The translations under genes and the position numbers were made by a program. Below are positions 8,208-16,910 of a stretch of DNA of 42,223 nucleotides, piece after piece. This DNA is from Dickeya dianthicola NCPPB 453. Lineage in GTDB: Bacteria > Pseudomonadota > Gammaproteobacteria > Enterobacterales > Enterobacteriaceae. Numbering within the stretch: the stretch's first letter is position 1; each line of letters opens with the position of its first letter. The DNA lies in the NCBI RefSeq assembly GCF_000365305.1, contig NZ_CM001841.1, forward strand, positions 3,560,571-3,602,793, written 5' to 3'. The notes below the pieces were generated by a model, which saw only the letters and a list, made by a program, of their open reading frames with translations, did not search any database and was not told the origin of the DNA.

Positions 8208-9448
8208 GTCGGTGCCTGCGCGGCATCGTACACATTCCAGGCCGCCTGCAACGCCGCCCCCTGCACCGAGCGAAAACCGAGACGGTTCAACACCGCTTCC
8301 AGCGCGGTCAGCGTTTGCATCACGCAGTCTTTGCGTGCGTTGTAGCCCATGGTGCCGATACGCCAGATTTTGCCCTGCAACGGCCCGAACGAGGTGCCGA
8401 TCTCGATGGCGAAATCCTCCAGCAGCAGCTTGCGCACCTGCTCGCCGTGGACCCCCTGCGGGATCACCACGCCCAGCACGTTGTTCATCTTGTTGGCGAT
8501 GTCGCCGTAAGGCTGCAACCCCATGCCTTCGATGCCGGCCAGCAGCGCGTTGCCGTGCAACTGGTGACGGGCGATACAGGCATCCAACCCTTCTTCCAGA
8601 ATAATGCGGGCGCACTCGCGGGCGGCGAACAACATGCTGGTGGCTTCGGTATGGTGGTTCAACCGCTCCGGCCCCCAGTAATCCATGATCATGCCGAGGT
8701 CGAAATAGTTGGAATAAATCATCTCGTCGTCACCGTCCTGATGGTCGGTGGTGCGGATCCCCTGCTCTACGCATTTACGCTGGCGGATCACCGCTTCCAT
8801 ACGTGAACTGAGGGTCACCGGCGCGCTGCCGGACGGCCCGCCCAGGCATTTCTGCAACCCGGCGGACACCGCATCCAGCCCCCAGGCGTCGGTTTCCAGC
8901 GGGTTGCCGCCGAACGAGGCGGTGGCATCGGTATAAAACAGCACGTCATGACGACGGCAGATAGCGCCCAACTCGGCCAGCGGCTGCAACATGGTGGTGG
9001 AGGTATCGCCCTGCACGGTCAGCAACAGGCGCGGTTTCACCCGCTTGATGGCGTCTTCTATCTGATCCGGCGTGAACACCTCGCCCCACGGCGCCTCGAT
9101 GGTGTGGACATCGGCGCGGCAGCGGCGGGCAATCTCGCACAGCAGGTGGCCGAAACGGCCGAACACCGGCACCAGCACCCGATCGCCGGGGCGGATCGCC
9201 GATACCAGAATCGCTTCGATACCCGCACGGGACGTGCCGTCCACCAGCATCGTCCAACGGTTGTCGGTACGGAACAGCTGGCGGTACAACGCCATCACCT
9301 GATTCATGTACCCGGTCATCGCCGGGTCATACTGCCCGACCAGTTGGCTGGCCATTGCACGCAGTACGCGCGGGTCGGCATTGATCGGGCCGGGCCCCAT
9401 CAGCAGACGATGGGGCGGATTGATCTGCGCAAACAGGTCGTTATGCAT
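8204..9448 (-). CDS. hpxJ: HpxJ, (S)-ureidoglycine-glyoxylate aminotransferase (PucG-like)
   Basis: This 414-aa class V PLP aminotransferase transfers the amino group of ureidoglycine, giving oxalurate (with glyoxylate as acceptor, glycine is the co-product). The PLP lysine is K200 in SAGLQKCLGGPSG, and the PLP-phosphate and ring-contact regions VDGTSRAGIEA and FYTDATASFGG are intact. The Asn/Gln-rich segment near residue 260 is also PucG-like. The ATG at 9448 follows an AGGAG site; the frame runs further to 9478 without a better start. It overlaps hpxK by 4 nt. Because the ureidoglycolate/allantoin-utilisation genes of E. coli are absent, flux is expected to go toward oxalurate. Confidence 0.88.
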   Translation of the reverse strand: MHNDLFAQINPPHRLLMGPGPINADPRVLRAMASQLVGQYDPAMTGYMNQVMALYRQLFRTDNRWTMLVDGTSRAGIEAILVSAIRPGDRVLVPVFGRFGHLLCEIARRCRADVHTIEAPWGEVFTPDQIEDAIKRVKPRLLLTVQGDTSTTMLQPLAELGAICRRHDVLFYTDATASFGGNPLETDAWGLDAVSAGLQKCLGGPSGSAPVTLSSRMEAVIRQRKCVEQGIRTTDHQDGDDEMIYSNYFDLGMIMDYWGPERLNHHTEATSMLFAARECARIILEEGLDACIARHQLHGNALLAGIEGMGLQPYGDIANKMNNVLGVVIPQGVHGEQVRKLLLEDFAIEIGTSFGPLQGKIWRIGTMGYNARKDCVMQTLTALEAVLNRLGFRSVQGAALQAAWNVYDAAQAPT

Positions 9449-9510
9449 GTGATGAACTCCTGATGTCTTGGATAACATTAAAATCGTGATGGCGGATACG
9501 GCTCTCGGCG

Positions 9511-10242
9511 CTACAGCCGCACCGAGGCGATAAACTGTTTCAGTTCGGCGGTCTGCGGGTTGGCGAACAGCTCATCGCCTTTACCTTGTTCCCACACCTT
9601 GCCCTGATGCATGAACACCACCCGGTCGCCTACTTCGCGGGCGAAATTCATTTCGTGGGTGACCAGAATCAGCGTCATGCCTTCGGCCGCCAGCTGTTCC
9701 AGCACCTTCAGCACGTCGCCGACCAGTTCCGGGTCCAGCGCGGAGGTTATCTCATCGCACAGCAGCACCTTCGGGTTCATCGCCAGCGCGCGGGCGATCG
9801 CCACCCGCTGCTGCTGGCCGCCGGACAAGCTGGACGGGTAGTAATCGATACGCTCGCCCAGCCCGACTTTCTCCAGCATTTTCACCCCCAACTCGCGGCA
9901 TTCGGCCGCGCTTTTACCCAGCACCAGTTTGGGCGCCAGCATCACATTTTCCAGCGCGGTCATGTGCGGGAACAGGTTGAAATTCTGAAAAATCATGCCG
10001 ACCGAACGGCTAATTTCCCGCGCCTGCGAGTCGCGGTCGGTAATAGTCATGCCGCCGAGCTTGATGCTGCCGTCCTGATAGTCTTCCAGCCCGTTGATGC
10101 AGCGCAGCAGGGTACTTTTGCCGGAACCGCTGCGGCCGATGATGGAGATCACTTCGCCCATGTCGATATCCAGATCCACCCCTTTCAGCACGTGGTTCTG
10201 GCCGTAATATTTATGGACCTGATTAATGGTGATGAGCGGCAT
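9511..10242 (-). CDS. Polar-amino-acid-type ABC transporter ATPase, ureide operon
   Basis: This 243-aa ATPase resembles GlnQ/HisP. Walker A is GRSGSGKST (residues 36-44), the signature is LSGGQQQRVAIARAL, and Walker B is VLLCDEITSALDPE, followed by an H-loop VTHEM. It energises the two permeases encoded just upstream and overlaps the second of them by 20 nt. The operon order (binding protein, permease, permease, ATPase, hpxJ, hpxK) fits the six-gene hpxFGHIJK arrangement of Klebsiella as I recall it, in which case this would be hpxI. Its substrate is not shown by sequence; allantoate or another ureide is inferred from context. Confidence 0.9.
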   Translation of the reverse strand: MPLITINQVHKYYGQNHVLKGVDLDIDMGEVISIIGRSGSGKSTLLRCINGLEDYQDGSIKLGGMTITDRDSQAREISRSVGMIFQNFNLFPHMTALENVMLAPKLVLGKSAAECRELGVKMLEKVGLGERIDYYPSSLSGGQQQRVAIARALAMNPKVLLCDEITSALDPELVGDVLKVLEQLAAEGMTLILVTHEMNFAREVGDRVVFMHQGKVWEQGKGDELFANPQTAELKQFIASVRL

Positions 10243-10879
10243 TGAATTTCTTCTCCAGATAACGGCTGTAGTACGACAGTGGGTAACACAGCAGGAAATA
10301 GCCCAGCGCCACCAGCCCGAATACCTTGAATGGCTGGAAAGTGACGTTATTGAGCATGGTGCCGGCTTTGGTCAGTTCGACGAAACCGATGATCGACGCC
10401 AGCGCGGTGCCCTTGATCACCTGCACCGAAAAACCGACCGTCGGCGCGATGGCGATACGCATCGCTTGAGGAGCAATCACCCGGGTCAGCGTCTGCGTGA
10501 ACGTCAGCCCCAGACAGCGGCAGGCTTCCCACTGCCCTTTCGGCAACGCCTGCACGCTGCCGTGCCAGATATCCACCAGAAACGCGCTGGTAAACAACGT
10601 CAGCGCCAGCGCGGCGGCGGTCCACGGGCTGACATCGACGCCGAACAACCCCAGCCCGAAAAACGCCAGAAACAGCTGCATCAACAGCGGCGTGCCCTGG
10701 AACACATCGGCATACAGCCGAGTCAGACGCTGCGGCCAGCGGCGTTTGGTCAGGCGCAACAGCAACAGCGGCAGCGTGACCAGCCCGCCGCCGAAAAACG
10801 CCGCCAGCGACAGCAGCACCGTCCAGCGCCCGGCCAGCAGCAGGTTGCGCACAATATCCCAGTCAGTAAACGTCATCAT
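10223..10879 (-). CDS. ABC transporter permease 2, HisMQ type, ureide operon
   Basis: This 218-aa inner-membrane permease of the polar amino acid family has about five hydrophobic segments and the cytoplasmic EAA-type coupling loop (LPKGQWEACRCLGLTFTQTLTRVIAPQA, split here as LPKGQWEACRCLGL then TQTLTRVIAPQA). It starts MMTF at 10879, sharing one base with the stop of the preceding permease, and ends inside the start of the ATPase gene. The tight overlaps indicate coupled expression of a complete importer. Position in the operon would make it hpxH by comparison with Klebsiella, which I have not verified. Confidence 0.88.
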   Translation of the reverse strand: MMTFTDWDIVRNLLLAGRWTVLLSLAAFFGGGLVTLPLLLLRLTKRRWPQRLTRLYADVFQGTPLLMQLFLAFFGLGLFGVDVSPWTAAALALTLFTSAFLVDIWHGSVQALPKGQWEACRCLGLTFTQTLTRVIAPQAMRIAIAPTVGFSVQVIKGTALASIIGFVELTKAGTMLNNVTFQPFKVFGLVALGYFLLCYPLSYYSRYLEKKFNAAHHH

Positions 10880-11544
10880 CAGCGCGGCGCTCCCAAAAAG
10901 CGTCGCCCGGCCAGCAACAGCAACTGACGCATCAGCATCGACAGCGCCAGATAGCAGAGCGTGGTCACCAGATACACCTCAAAACTGAGGAAGGTCCGGG
11001 ATTGAATTAAATTGGCGGCGAAAGTCAGCTCTTCGAACGACACCTGCGACACCACGGACGAACCGAGCATCACGATGATGCACTGGCTGACCAGCGCCGG
11101 ATAAATTCGTTGCAGCGCGGGCGGCAAAATCACCCGCGTAAACGTCTGGCCGCGCGACAGCCCCAGCACCCGCGCGGCTTCCCACTGGCCTTTCGGCGTC
11201 ACCTGAATGCCGGCGCGGATAATTTCCGTGCTGTAAGCGCCCAGGTTGACCAGCATCGCCAGCAGGGCGGCCTGCCCGGCGGTGAGTTTGAGCCCCAACC
11301 CCGGCAGACCGAACACGATGAAAAACAGTTGCACCACAAATGGCGTATTGCGGATCGCCTCGACGTACAGGCCCCACAGCCGGCTGACGACGGTCGGCTT
11401 ACCGCTACGCAGTGCCGCGCCGCCGATGCCGATGGCGATCCCGCCGATCGTCGCCACCGTCGTCAGTTGCACGGTGACCCACAGGCCGGCCAGTAACTCC
11501 GGCCAGTAAGGCCACAGCGCCGCGAAATGAAGCTGATAAGTCAT
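10879..11544 (-). CDS. ABC transporter permease 1, HisMQ type, ureide operon
   Basis: This 221-aa permease resembles GlnP/HisQ. It has several hydrophobic helices, the typical sequence YVEAIRNTPFVVQLFF after the second helix, and a coupling loop with TPKGQWEAARVLGL. It starts 9 bp after the binding-protein gene and overlaps permease 2 by one base. It should form a heterodimer with permease 2. A purine-derived ureide is the most likely cargo given hpxJ and hpxK downstream; the membrane protein itself does not reveal the ligand. Confidence 0.88.
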   Translation of the reverse strand: MTYQLHFAALWPYWPELLAGLWVTVQLTTVATIGGIAIGIGGAALRSGKPTVVSRLWGLYVEAIRNTPFVVQLFFIVFGLPGLGLKLTAGQAALLAMLVNLGAYSTEIIRAGIQVTPKGQWEAARVLGLSRGQTFTRVILPPALQRIYPALVSQCIIVMLGSSVVSQVSFEELTFAANLIQSRTFLSFEVYLVTTLCYLALSMLMRQLLLLAGRRFLGAPR

Positions 11545-11553
11545 GGCGTATCC

Positions 11554-12345
11554 TTACGCGCCCAGATTGGCCGGCAGCGGCGCTTTCAGCCATTTTTCGG
11601 ACAGGCCGTTGAGCGTGTTGTCCTTAACGGCTTTTTCAATCAGTTCATTGATTTTCGCCTTCAGCGCCGGTTCGTCTTTTTTCAGGCCGATGTAACAAGG
11701 TGAGTCTTTCAGCATGAATTTCGCCACCGGCGCGTTGGCCGGGTTCTTCTCGGCAATCGCCGCCACCACCAGATTACCGGTGGCGATATACTGCACTTGA
11801 CCGGACAGGTAAGCCGACAGCGTGGTGTTGTTGTCTTCATAGCGCTTGACGTCGGCCGTCTTCGGCGCAATGTCGGTCAGCACCATGTCTTCCACCGCGC
11901 CGCGGGTCACGCCGACAGTTTTACCCTGCAACGCCTCCGGCGCGCCGACATCGGTGTCTTTCGGGCCGAATACCCCGAGGAAGAACGGCGCGTAGGCGCG
12001 GCTGAAATCGATCACTTTTTCACGTTCGGCGTTTTTGCCCAGGCTGGAAATCACCAAGTCCACCTTGTCGGTCTGCAAATACGGCACGCGGTTGGCGCTG
12101 GTCACCGGCACCAGCTGCAACTTTAGTTTCAGCTCGCTGGCCAGATAATGCGCCATATCGATGTCGTACCCCTGCGGCTGCAAATCGGTGCCGACCGAGC
12201 CAAACGGCGGGAAGTCCTGCGGCACAGCGACACGCAACACGCCGCGTTTCTGGATATCCTGCAACTGATCCGCCATCGCCTGCCCGGCCTGAACCACCAA
12301 CAGCGCCGCACCCACCACCGCTAAAAAACGTTTTCCGATCTTCAT
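11554..12345 (-). CDS. Periplasmic solute-binding protein (SBP_bac_3), ureide operon
   Basis: This 263-aa secreted protein has a clear signal peptide with a cleavage site near AMA-DQ (residues 22-26), then a type II binding-protein fold starting LQDIQKRGVLRVAVPQDFPPFG. It is the receptor of the ABC importer encoded next in the operon. The frame remains open to 12435, but the ATG at 12345 starts the signal peptide and follows a GAGGG ribosome-binding site. About 68 nt of leader separates it from the predicted sigma-54 start site. The ligand is unknown; allantoate, allantoin or a related ureide is inferred from the operon. Confidence 0.88.
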   Translation of the reverse strand: MKIGKRFLAVVGAALLVVQAGQAMADQLQDIQKRGVLRVAVPQDFPPFGSVGTDLQPQGYDIDMAHYLASELKLKLQLVPVTSANRVPYLQTDKVDLVISSLGKNAEREKVIDFSRAYAPFFLGVFGPKDTDVGAPEALQGKTVGVTRGAVEDMVLTDIAPKTADVKRYEDNNTTLSAYLSGQVQYIATGNLVVAAIAEKNPANAPVAKFMLKDSPCYIGLKKDEPALKAKINELIEKAVKDNTLNGLSEKWLKAPLPANLGA

Positions 12346-12423
12346 TGCTGTGCCCTCGGTTAAATTAGTTTGAAACCAAAGATTCTTCAATAAAAATATT
12401 GAAACCTTCGTTGCAGAATAAAA

Positions 12424-12439
12424 AGCAAAATACATGCCA
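12424..12439 (-). promoter_or_regulatory. Sigma-54 (-24/-12) promoter of the ABC-hpxJK operon
   Basis: Read on the minus strand the sequence is TGGCATGTATTTTGCT, which fits TGGCAY-N5-TTGCW at every specified position, with invariant GG and GC at the correct 10-nt separation. It points at the binding-protein gene, with transcription expected near 12413. An NtrC half-site-like TTGCACCA lies upstream at 12581-12588, but no complete dyad was found. Confidence 0.78.
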
Positions 12440-12620
12440 GATATCCGGCTAGCGTTTCGTTGTCGCAGATTGAGAGGAAATCAGGCTGAATCAGGTGAGC
12501 CTGGGGATTTTTTCGGTTGAAGAATGCGCCCGACCTTCAGGCCGCGGCGCACACCGGCAGGGCATAAAAAGAGGAATTTATTGCACCAAAAAAGAACACC
12601 CGCACCAGCAGAGCGCGCAA

Positions 12621-13460
12621 CTAACGCGACTCCAGTTCATCAAGTTGCAGGTAAAGATCGGCAATATCGTGAATGCGTTGACGGCCGTCCGCCAGCATCT
12701 GATGCAGCAGCGCGTTGCTGATCAGGTTAACCAGACTCATGGCGCCGGCGTAGCTGTCAAAGGCCGATACGCTGTCCAGCGGCGCGGTCAGCGACCAGGT
12801 CGCCAGCGGCGGCAGCGTATGGGCCTGCGGTTCGCACAGCAGCAGCACCGGAATCCGGCGGGCGTGCAATTGCTGCAACAGCGGCATAATCAGGCGCGGA
12901 CGGCGGCGAAACGCCACCACCGCCACCACGTCCCGCGCGTCGAGATCCGCCAGTTCTTCCGCCAGCGTCTGGCCGGGTTGCGCCAGCAGCGGCACCTGCG
13001 GGCGGATTTGCAACAGTTGCTGGCGCAGGTGCAACGCCACCGGGTAGCTGTTGCGCAGCCCGAGAACACAGACGCGCCTCGCCTGCTGCAACGCCGCAAT
13101 CAGCGCGCCGAACTGCTGCGGGTCTATCTGGTTGACCCACTGCGTCAGGTTGGCCATTTCCTGCTTATAATGGCGCGCCAGCAGGGTGTTGCCCTGCACC
13201 GCGTCCCGGTTATCGGTCAACGGCATCCCGCTCTGGCGCAGGGTGCGCAGCTCATCGCGCATCTCCCGGTAGCTGGGGTAACCGAGACGGCGGAACAGGC
13301 GGCTGACCGTGGCCTTGGAGACGCCGCTCAGCCGCGCCAGCTCCGCGCTGTTATAGCTGATGAGATCGTCTAAGTGGTCGAAGATAAATTCCGCCACCCG
13401 CTGTTCCTGCGGCGACAGTTCGCTGTACTGGCTGCGCAACCGTTCATCAATCTGCTTCAT
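12621..13460 (-). CDS. hpxU: HpxU, RpiR-family transcriptional regulator
   Basis: This 279-aa protein has an N-terminal RpiR helix-turn-helix (SAELARLSGVSKATVSRLFRRL, here AELARLSGVSKATVSRLF as core) and a C-terminal SIS sugar-isomerase-like ligand domain (about residues 115-260). In Klebsiella an RpiR-type repressor named HpxU controls the allantoate genes, and this gene lies between the same two operons. Two ATGs are possible. The one at 13460 (MKQIDER) follows AAGGGC; the one at 13475 has no visible ribosome-binding site. The gene is divergent from hpxW, and four 15-bp tandem repeats begin about 20 bp upstream of its start. Ligand and operator are not evident from sequence. Confidence 0.8.
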   Translation of the reverse strand: MKQIDERLRSQYSELSPQEQRVAEFIFDHLDDLISYNSAELARLSGVSKATVSRLFRRLGYPSYREMRDELRTLRQSGMPLTDNRDAVQGNTLLARHYKQEMANLTQWVNQIDPQQFGALIAALQQARRVCVLGLRNSYPVALHLRQQLLQIRPQVPLLAQPGQTLAEELADLDARDVVAVVAFRRRPRLIMPLLQQLHARRIPVLLLCEPQAHTLPPLATWSLTAPLDSVSAFDSYAGAMSLVNLISNALLHQMLADGRQRIHDIADLYLQLDELESR

Positions 13461-13479
13461 GCCTGCCCTTGTCATTGTT

Positions 13480-13539
13480 GTTTGGACGATGTGAGTTTGA
13501 ACGATGTAAGTTTGAACGATGTAAGTTTGAACGCTGTAA
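13480..13539. repeat. Four tandem 15-bp repeats between hpxU and hpxW
   Basis: Four head-to-tail units: GTTTGGACGATGTGA, GTTTGAACGATGTAA (twice, identical) and GTTTGAACGCTGTAA. They fill 60 bp of the divergent regulatory gap beside the hpxU start and about 70 bp upstream of the hpxW sigma-54 promoter. They could be an iterated operator, or a copy-number-variable tract altering promoter spacing. Confidence 0.9.
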
Positions 13540-13610
13540 CTTTTGTTTCATCCTTTCGGCGCTATGCTGAACATAGCACACAACCGTCGGTCGACGACAA
13601 ACAGAAAAGA

Positions 13611-13626
13611 TGGAACAGCTTTTGCT
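13611..13626 (+). promoter_or_regulatory. Sigma-54 (-24/-12) promoter of hpxWXYZ
   Basis: TGGAACAGCTTTTGCT matches TGGCAC-N5-TTGCT at 10 of 11 specified positions, with GG at 13612-13613 and GC at 13624-13625 in the required spacing. Transcription would begin near 13637, about 32 nt before the hpxW start. Confidence 0.75.
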
Positions 13627-13668
13627 TGGCATCGACCACCCTACAATCTAACAAGAGCGTTATTCCTC

Positions 13669-15258
13669 ATGATGCAAAGCAATATCGCCCCGTCGGGCAT
13701 GGCGGTCACGCCGCATCATCTTGCCAGCGCCGGCGCGCAACGCATTTTGCGCGCCGGCGGCAACGCCATCGAAGCGATGGTCGCCGCCGCGGCCGCCATT
13801 GCGGTGGTCTACCCACACATGAACGGCCTGGGCGGCGATGGTTTCTGGCTGATTGTACCGCCGCAGGGCGAGCCGATAGCCATCGACGCCAGCGGCGCCG
13901 CCGGGTCGTTGGCGACGCGCGCGTTGTACGCCGGCGCCGGCCGCATCCCGCACCGAGGCCCGACAGCGGCGCTCACCGTAGCCGGCACCGTGGGCGGCTG
14001 GCAGGAAGCGCTGACGTATGCCGCCGAGCTGGATATTAGCCGCCCGCTGCCGCTCGCCACCCTGCTGGAAGACGCCATCCACTACGCCCGCCACGGCATT
14101 CCGGTCACCCAGTCGCAGGAAGACGCGCTGATTAACCGCCGCCACGAGCTGAGCGATTTCGCCGAATTCTGCCGCGTATTCATGCCGCAGGGCGAGATCC
14201 CACGCACCGGCAGCCGTTTTACCCAGCCGGACCTCGCCGACACGCTGCAACAACTGGCGCAGGACGGGCTGGACAGCTTTTACCGTGGCGCGCTGGCGGC
14301 ACGCATGGCGACACAGATGGCGGCGCTGGGCCTGCCTGTCACCGCAGGCGATCTGGCGCATTACCGCGCTCGCCGCACCACGCCGCTGGTGCTGAAACAC
14401 AGTAAAGGCGAGGTGTTTAATCTGGCGCCGCCGACGCAAGGGTTGGTGTCGCTGGCGATTCTGGGCATCACCGACCGTCTGGGGATGGCCGACCTCAACG
14501 ACAGCCAGACCATGCATCGCGTGGTGGAAGCCACCAAGCTGGCGTTTGGACTGCGCGATCAATACATCACCGACCCGAAACGAATCACCCAGGATATTCA
14601 GGCGCTGCTGTCCGACGGGCATCTGACCTCGCTCAGCCAGCGCATCAATACCCGCGCCGCCGCACCCTGGGGACAAGGCAAAGGGCCGGGCGACACTGTC
14701 TGGCTAGGCGTGTGCGATCGCCACGGCCTGTCGGTGTCGTTTATCCAAAGCATCTATCACGAATTCGGCAGCGGCATGGTGCTGCCGGGCACCGGCGTGC
14801 TGTGGCAAAACCGCGGCGCGTCTTTCAGCCTGGACCCTGCCCACCTGCTGGCGCTGGAGCCGGGCAAACAACCCTTTCACACGCTCAACCCAGCGGCGGC
14901 GCGGCTGTCTGACGGGCGCACGATGGTGTACGGTTCAATGGGCGGCGACGGCCAACCGCAGACGCAGGCGGCGCTGTTCATCCGCCATGTGGTGCAGGGG
15001 ATGCCGCTGCAACAGGCGATCACGGCGCCGCGCTGGTTGCTGGGCCGCACCTGGGGCCAGTCTTCCGACACGCTGAAACTGGAAAACCGCTTCACGCCGG
15101 CCACCATCGACGCGCTGCGCACGCTGGGTCACGATGTGGAACTGCTCGCCGGATTCAGCGAAACCGTCGGCCACGCCGGTGCCATCGTTCGCCATGTCAA
15201 CGGTATGCTGGAAGGCGCCAGCGACCCGCGCAGCAACGGTAGCGCCGCCGGATTTTAA
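13669..15258 (+). CDS. hpxW: HpxW, oxamate amidohydrolase (gamma-glutamyltranspeptidase family)
   Basis: This 529-aa member of the Ntn-hydrolase gamma-glutamyltranspeptidase family hydrolyses oxamate to oxalate and ammonia in the Klebsiella homologue. Such proteins self-cleave before a nucleophilic threonine; here that is T343 in GPGDTVWLGV (codon 14695-14697). Other family motifs are MNGLGGDGFW, EFGSGMVLPGTG and GSMGGDGQPQTQ. No signal peptide is seen, so it should be cytoplasmic, unlike periplasmic Ggt. The frame opens earlier at 13543, but that part crosses the sigma-54 promoter. ATGs at 13669 and 13672 are equally possible starts. It heads an operon with hpxX, hpxY and hpxZ. Confidence 0.88.
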   Translation: MMQSNIAPSGMAVTPHHLASAGAQRILRAGGNAIEAMVAAAAAIAVVYPHMNGLGGDGFWLIVPPQGEPIAIDASGAAGSLATRALYAGAGRIPHRGPTAALTVAGTVGGWQEALTYAAELDISRPLPLATLLEDAIHYARHGIPVTQSQEDALINRRHELSDFAEFCRVFMPQGEIPRTGSRFTQPDLADTLQQLAQDGLDSFYRGALAARMATQMAALGLPVTAGDLAHYRARRTTPLVLKHSKGEVFNLAPPTQGLVSLAILGITDRLGMADLNDSQTMHRVVEATKLAFGLRDQYITDPKRITQDIQALLSDGHLTSLSQRINTRAAAPWGQGKGPGDTVWLGVCDRHGLSVSFIQSIYHEFGSGMVLPGTGVLWQNRGASFSLDPAHLLALEPGKQPFHTLNPAAARLSDGRTMVYGSMGGDGQPQTQAALFIRHVVQGMPLQQAITAPRWLLGRTWGQSSDTLKLENRFTPATIDALRTLGHDVELLAGFSETVGHAGAIVRHVNGMLEGASDPRSNGSAAGF

Positions 15259-15303
15259 TCTCGCTACCTTGTGCTAATCTCACCCCCGATAAGGTCTTCG
15301 CTC

Positions 15304-15501
15304 ATGGAAAAAAAGGATATCGATCAGGACGCGCTGGCCGCGTACCTGCAACAGATGGAAACCCTGTTGCAACTGGATCTGGATGATGCCCGCCGTCAGG
15401 AACTGCATATGCAATTCAGCCGCATCGCCGCGATGGCGCAGCCGCTGATGGCATTCCCGCTGGACGAGCGTCAGGAAGTGGCGGGGGTATACCGGCCATG
15501 A
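15304..15501 (+). CDS. hpxX: HpxX, small AtzG-like (DUF4089) protein
   Basis: This 65-aa protein (MEKKDIDQDALAAYLQQMET onward) belongs to the DUF4089 family. AtzG, a member, is the small partner subunit of the amidase AtzE in cyanurate degradation. It looks entirely helical. The frame reaches back to 15271, but the ATG at 15304 with AAGG upstream gives the expected length. Its stop overlaps the hpxY start as ATGA, consistent with production of a 1:1 complex. No catalytic motif is expected. Function here is inferred from the AtzEG precedent. Confidence 0.82.
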   Translation: MEKKDIDQDALAAYLQQMETLLQLDLDDARRQELHMQFSRIAAMAQPLMAFPLDERQEVAGVYRP

Positions 15502-16910
15502 ACCCTGCCCAACTGTCTATCCGCGCGTTGCAGGCCGAGCTGACGGCCGGCCACCTTTCCGCCGCCGACATCGCCCGCGACACGCTGGCGCGCATCGAAA
15601 AATACAATCCGGCGATCAACGCCTACACCGGCGTCACGGCGCAGCGCATGCAGGCGGAAGCCGCCGACATCGACCGCAAGCGTCGTCAGGGAGAGACGCT
15701 GCCCGCGCTGGCGGCGGTGCCCTACGCGGTGAAAAACCTGTTTGACGTCGCCGGCGAAACCACACTGGCCGGCGCCAGGTTGTTCAGCCAGCGCGCGCCG
15801 GCCGCTCAGGACGCGTTTGCAGTACGCCGGTTGCAGTCCCACGGCGCGCTGCTGTCCGGGTTGCTGAACATGGATGCCTACGCCTACGGCTTTACCACTG
15901 AGAACAGCCACTACGGCGCCACCCGCAACCCGCACGATCTGACGCGTATCGCCGGCGGCTCGTCCGGCGGATCGGCCGCGGCGGTAGCGGCCGGGCTGGT
16001 GAATTTCGCGCTCGGCAGCGATACCAACGGTTCGATCCGCGTACCCGCTTCGTTGTGCGGTATCTTCGGGCTGAAGCCGACGTTCGGGCGGTTATCACGT
16101 CAGGGAACCCAGTCGTTTGTCGGCAGTCTCGATCACATTGGCCCGCTGGCGCGCAGCGTTGACGATCTGGCGCGGGTGTATGACGTGCTGCAAGGACACG
16201 ATCCGGCGGATCGGTTTCAGGCGGATCAACCGCTGCGCTCAACCCTTCCTTCGCTGATGGACGCGGCGCCGATACGCAGCCGGGTACTGGGCGGTTACTT
16301 CGCACAATGGTGTGATGAGCAGGCCGCCGCGGCGGTACGACAGGTGGCGACCGCCTTACAGGCCGATGACGACGCGGTGCTGGACAACGCCGCGCTGGCG
16401 CGCACGGCGGCGTTTATTCTTTCCGCCAGCGAAGGCGGTAATCAGTATCTGCCCGCGCTGCGCGCTGCGCCGGAACAATTTGAACCGCTCTCCCGCGAAC
16501 GGCTGCTGGCCGGGGCGATGATCCCGGCGGCCTGGTATGTACAGGCGCAGCGTTTCCGCGATCATTTCCGCCGTGACGTGCTGGCGCTGTTCGCCGATAC
16601 CGATCTGTTGATCGCCCCGGCCACGCCGTGCCCGGCGACATCGATCGGCCAGGAAACCATGCGCATCAACCACACCGACCTGCCCATCCGCGCCAGCATG
16701 GGCATGCTGACCCAGCCGATCTCGTTCGTCGGCCTGCCGGTGGTGACGGTGCCGCTGACCACCGCCAGCGGCTTGCCGATCGGCATACAGCTGATCGCCG
16801 CGCCGTGGCGGGAAGACGTCGCGTTGCGCGCAGCCTGCCGCCTGGAACAGCTGGGCATCGCCCAGGCTTTGCCGCCCGAGTCCCTTCATTCACAAGGAGC
16901 GTCTGTATGA
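15498..16910 (+). CDS. hpxY: HpxY, AtzE-like amidase (amidase signature family)
   Basis: This 470-aa amidase has the full Ser-cisSer-Lys triad: K79 in [12 protein letters not shown]155 in GGSSGGSAA and S179 in [13 protein letters not shown]. It is most like AtzE, which with AtzG deaminates 1-carboxybiuret; GatA and other amidases share the fold. Coupled overlaps with hpxX (4 nt) and hpxZ (4 nt) suggest one functional unit. The substrate is unknown. In a ureide operon, oxalurate (N-carbamoyl-oxamate) is chemically a close analogue of carboxybiuret and is a reasonable candidate, but this is inference. Confidence 0.85.
   Translation: MNPAQLSIRALQAELTAGHLSAADIARDTLARIEKYNPAINAYTGVTAQRMQAEAADIDRKRRQGETLPALAAVPYAVKNLFDVAGETTLAGARLFSQRAPAAQDAFAVRRLQSHGALLSGLLNMDAYAYGFTTENSHYGATRNPHDLTRIAGGSSGGSAAAVAAGLVNFALGSDTNGSIRVPASLCGIFGLKPTFGRLSRQGTQSFVGSLDHIGPLARSVDDLARVYDVLQGHDPADRFQADQPLRSTLPSLMDAAPIRSRVLGGYFAQWCDEQAAAAVRQVATALQADDDAVLDNAALARTAAFILSASEGGNQYLPALRAAPEQFEPLSRERLLAGAMIPAAWYVQAQRFRDHFRRDVLALFADTDLLIAPATPCPATSIGQETMRINHTDLPIRASMGMLTQPISFVGLPVVTVPLTTASGLPIGIQLIAAPWREDVALRAACRLEQLGIAQALPPESLHSQGASV

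Noticed and set aside
12581-12588. NtrC half-site TTGCACCA upstream of the sigma-54 promoter
   Set aside because: Only one half of the expected dyad is present; not strong enough to annotate as an NtrC site.
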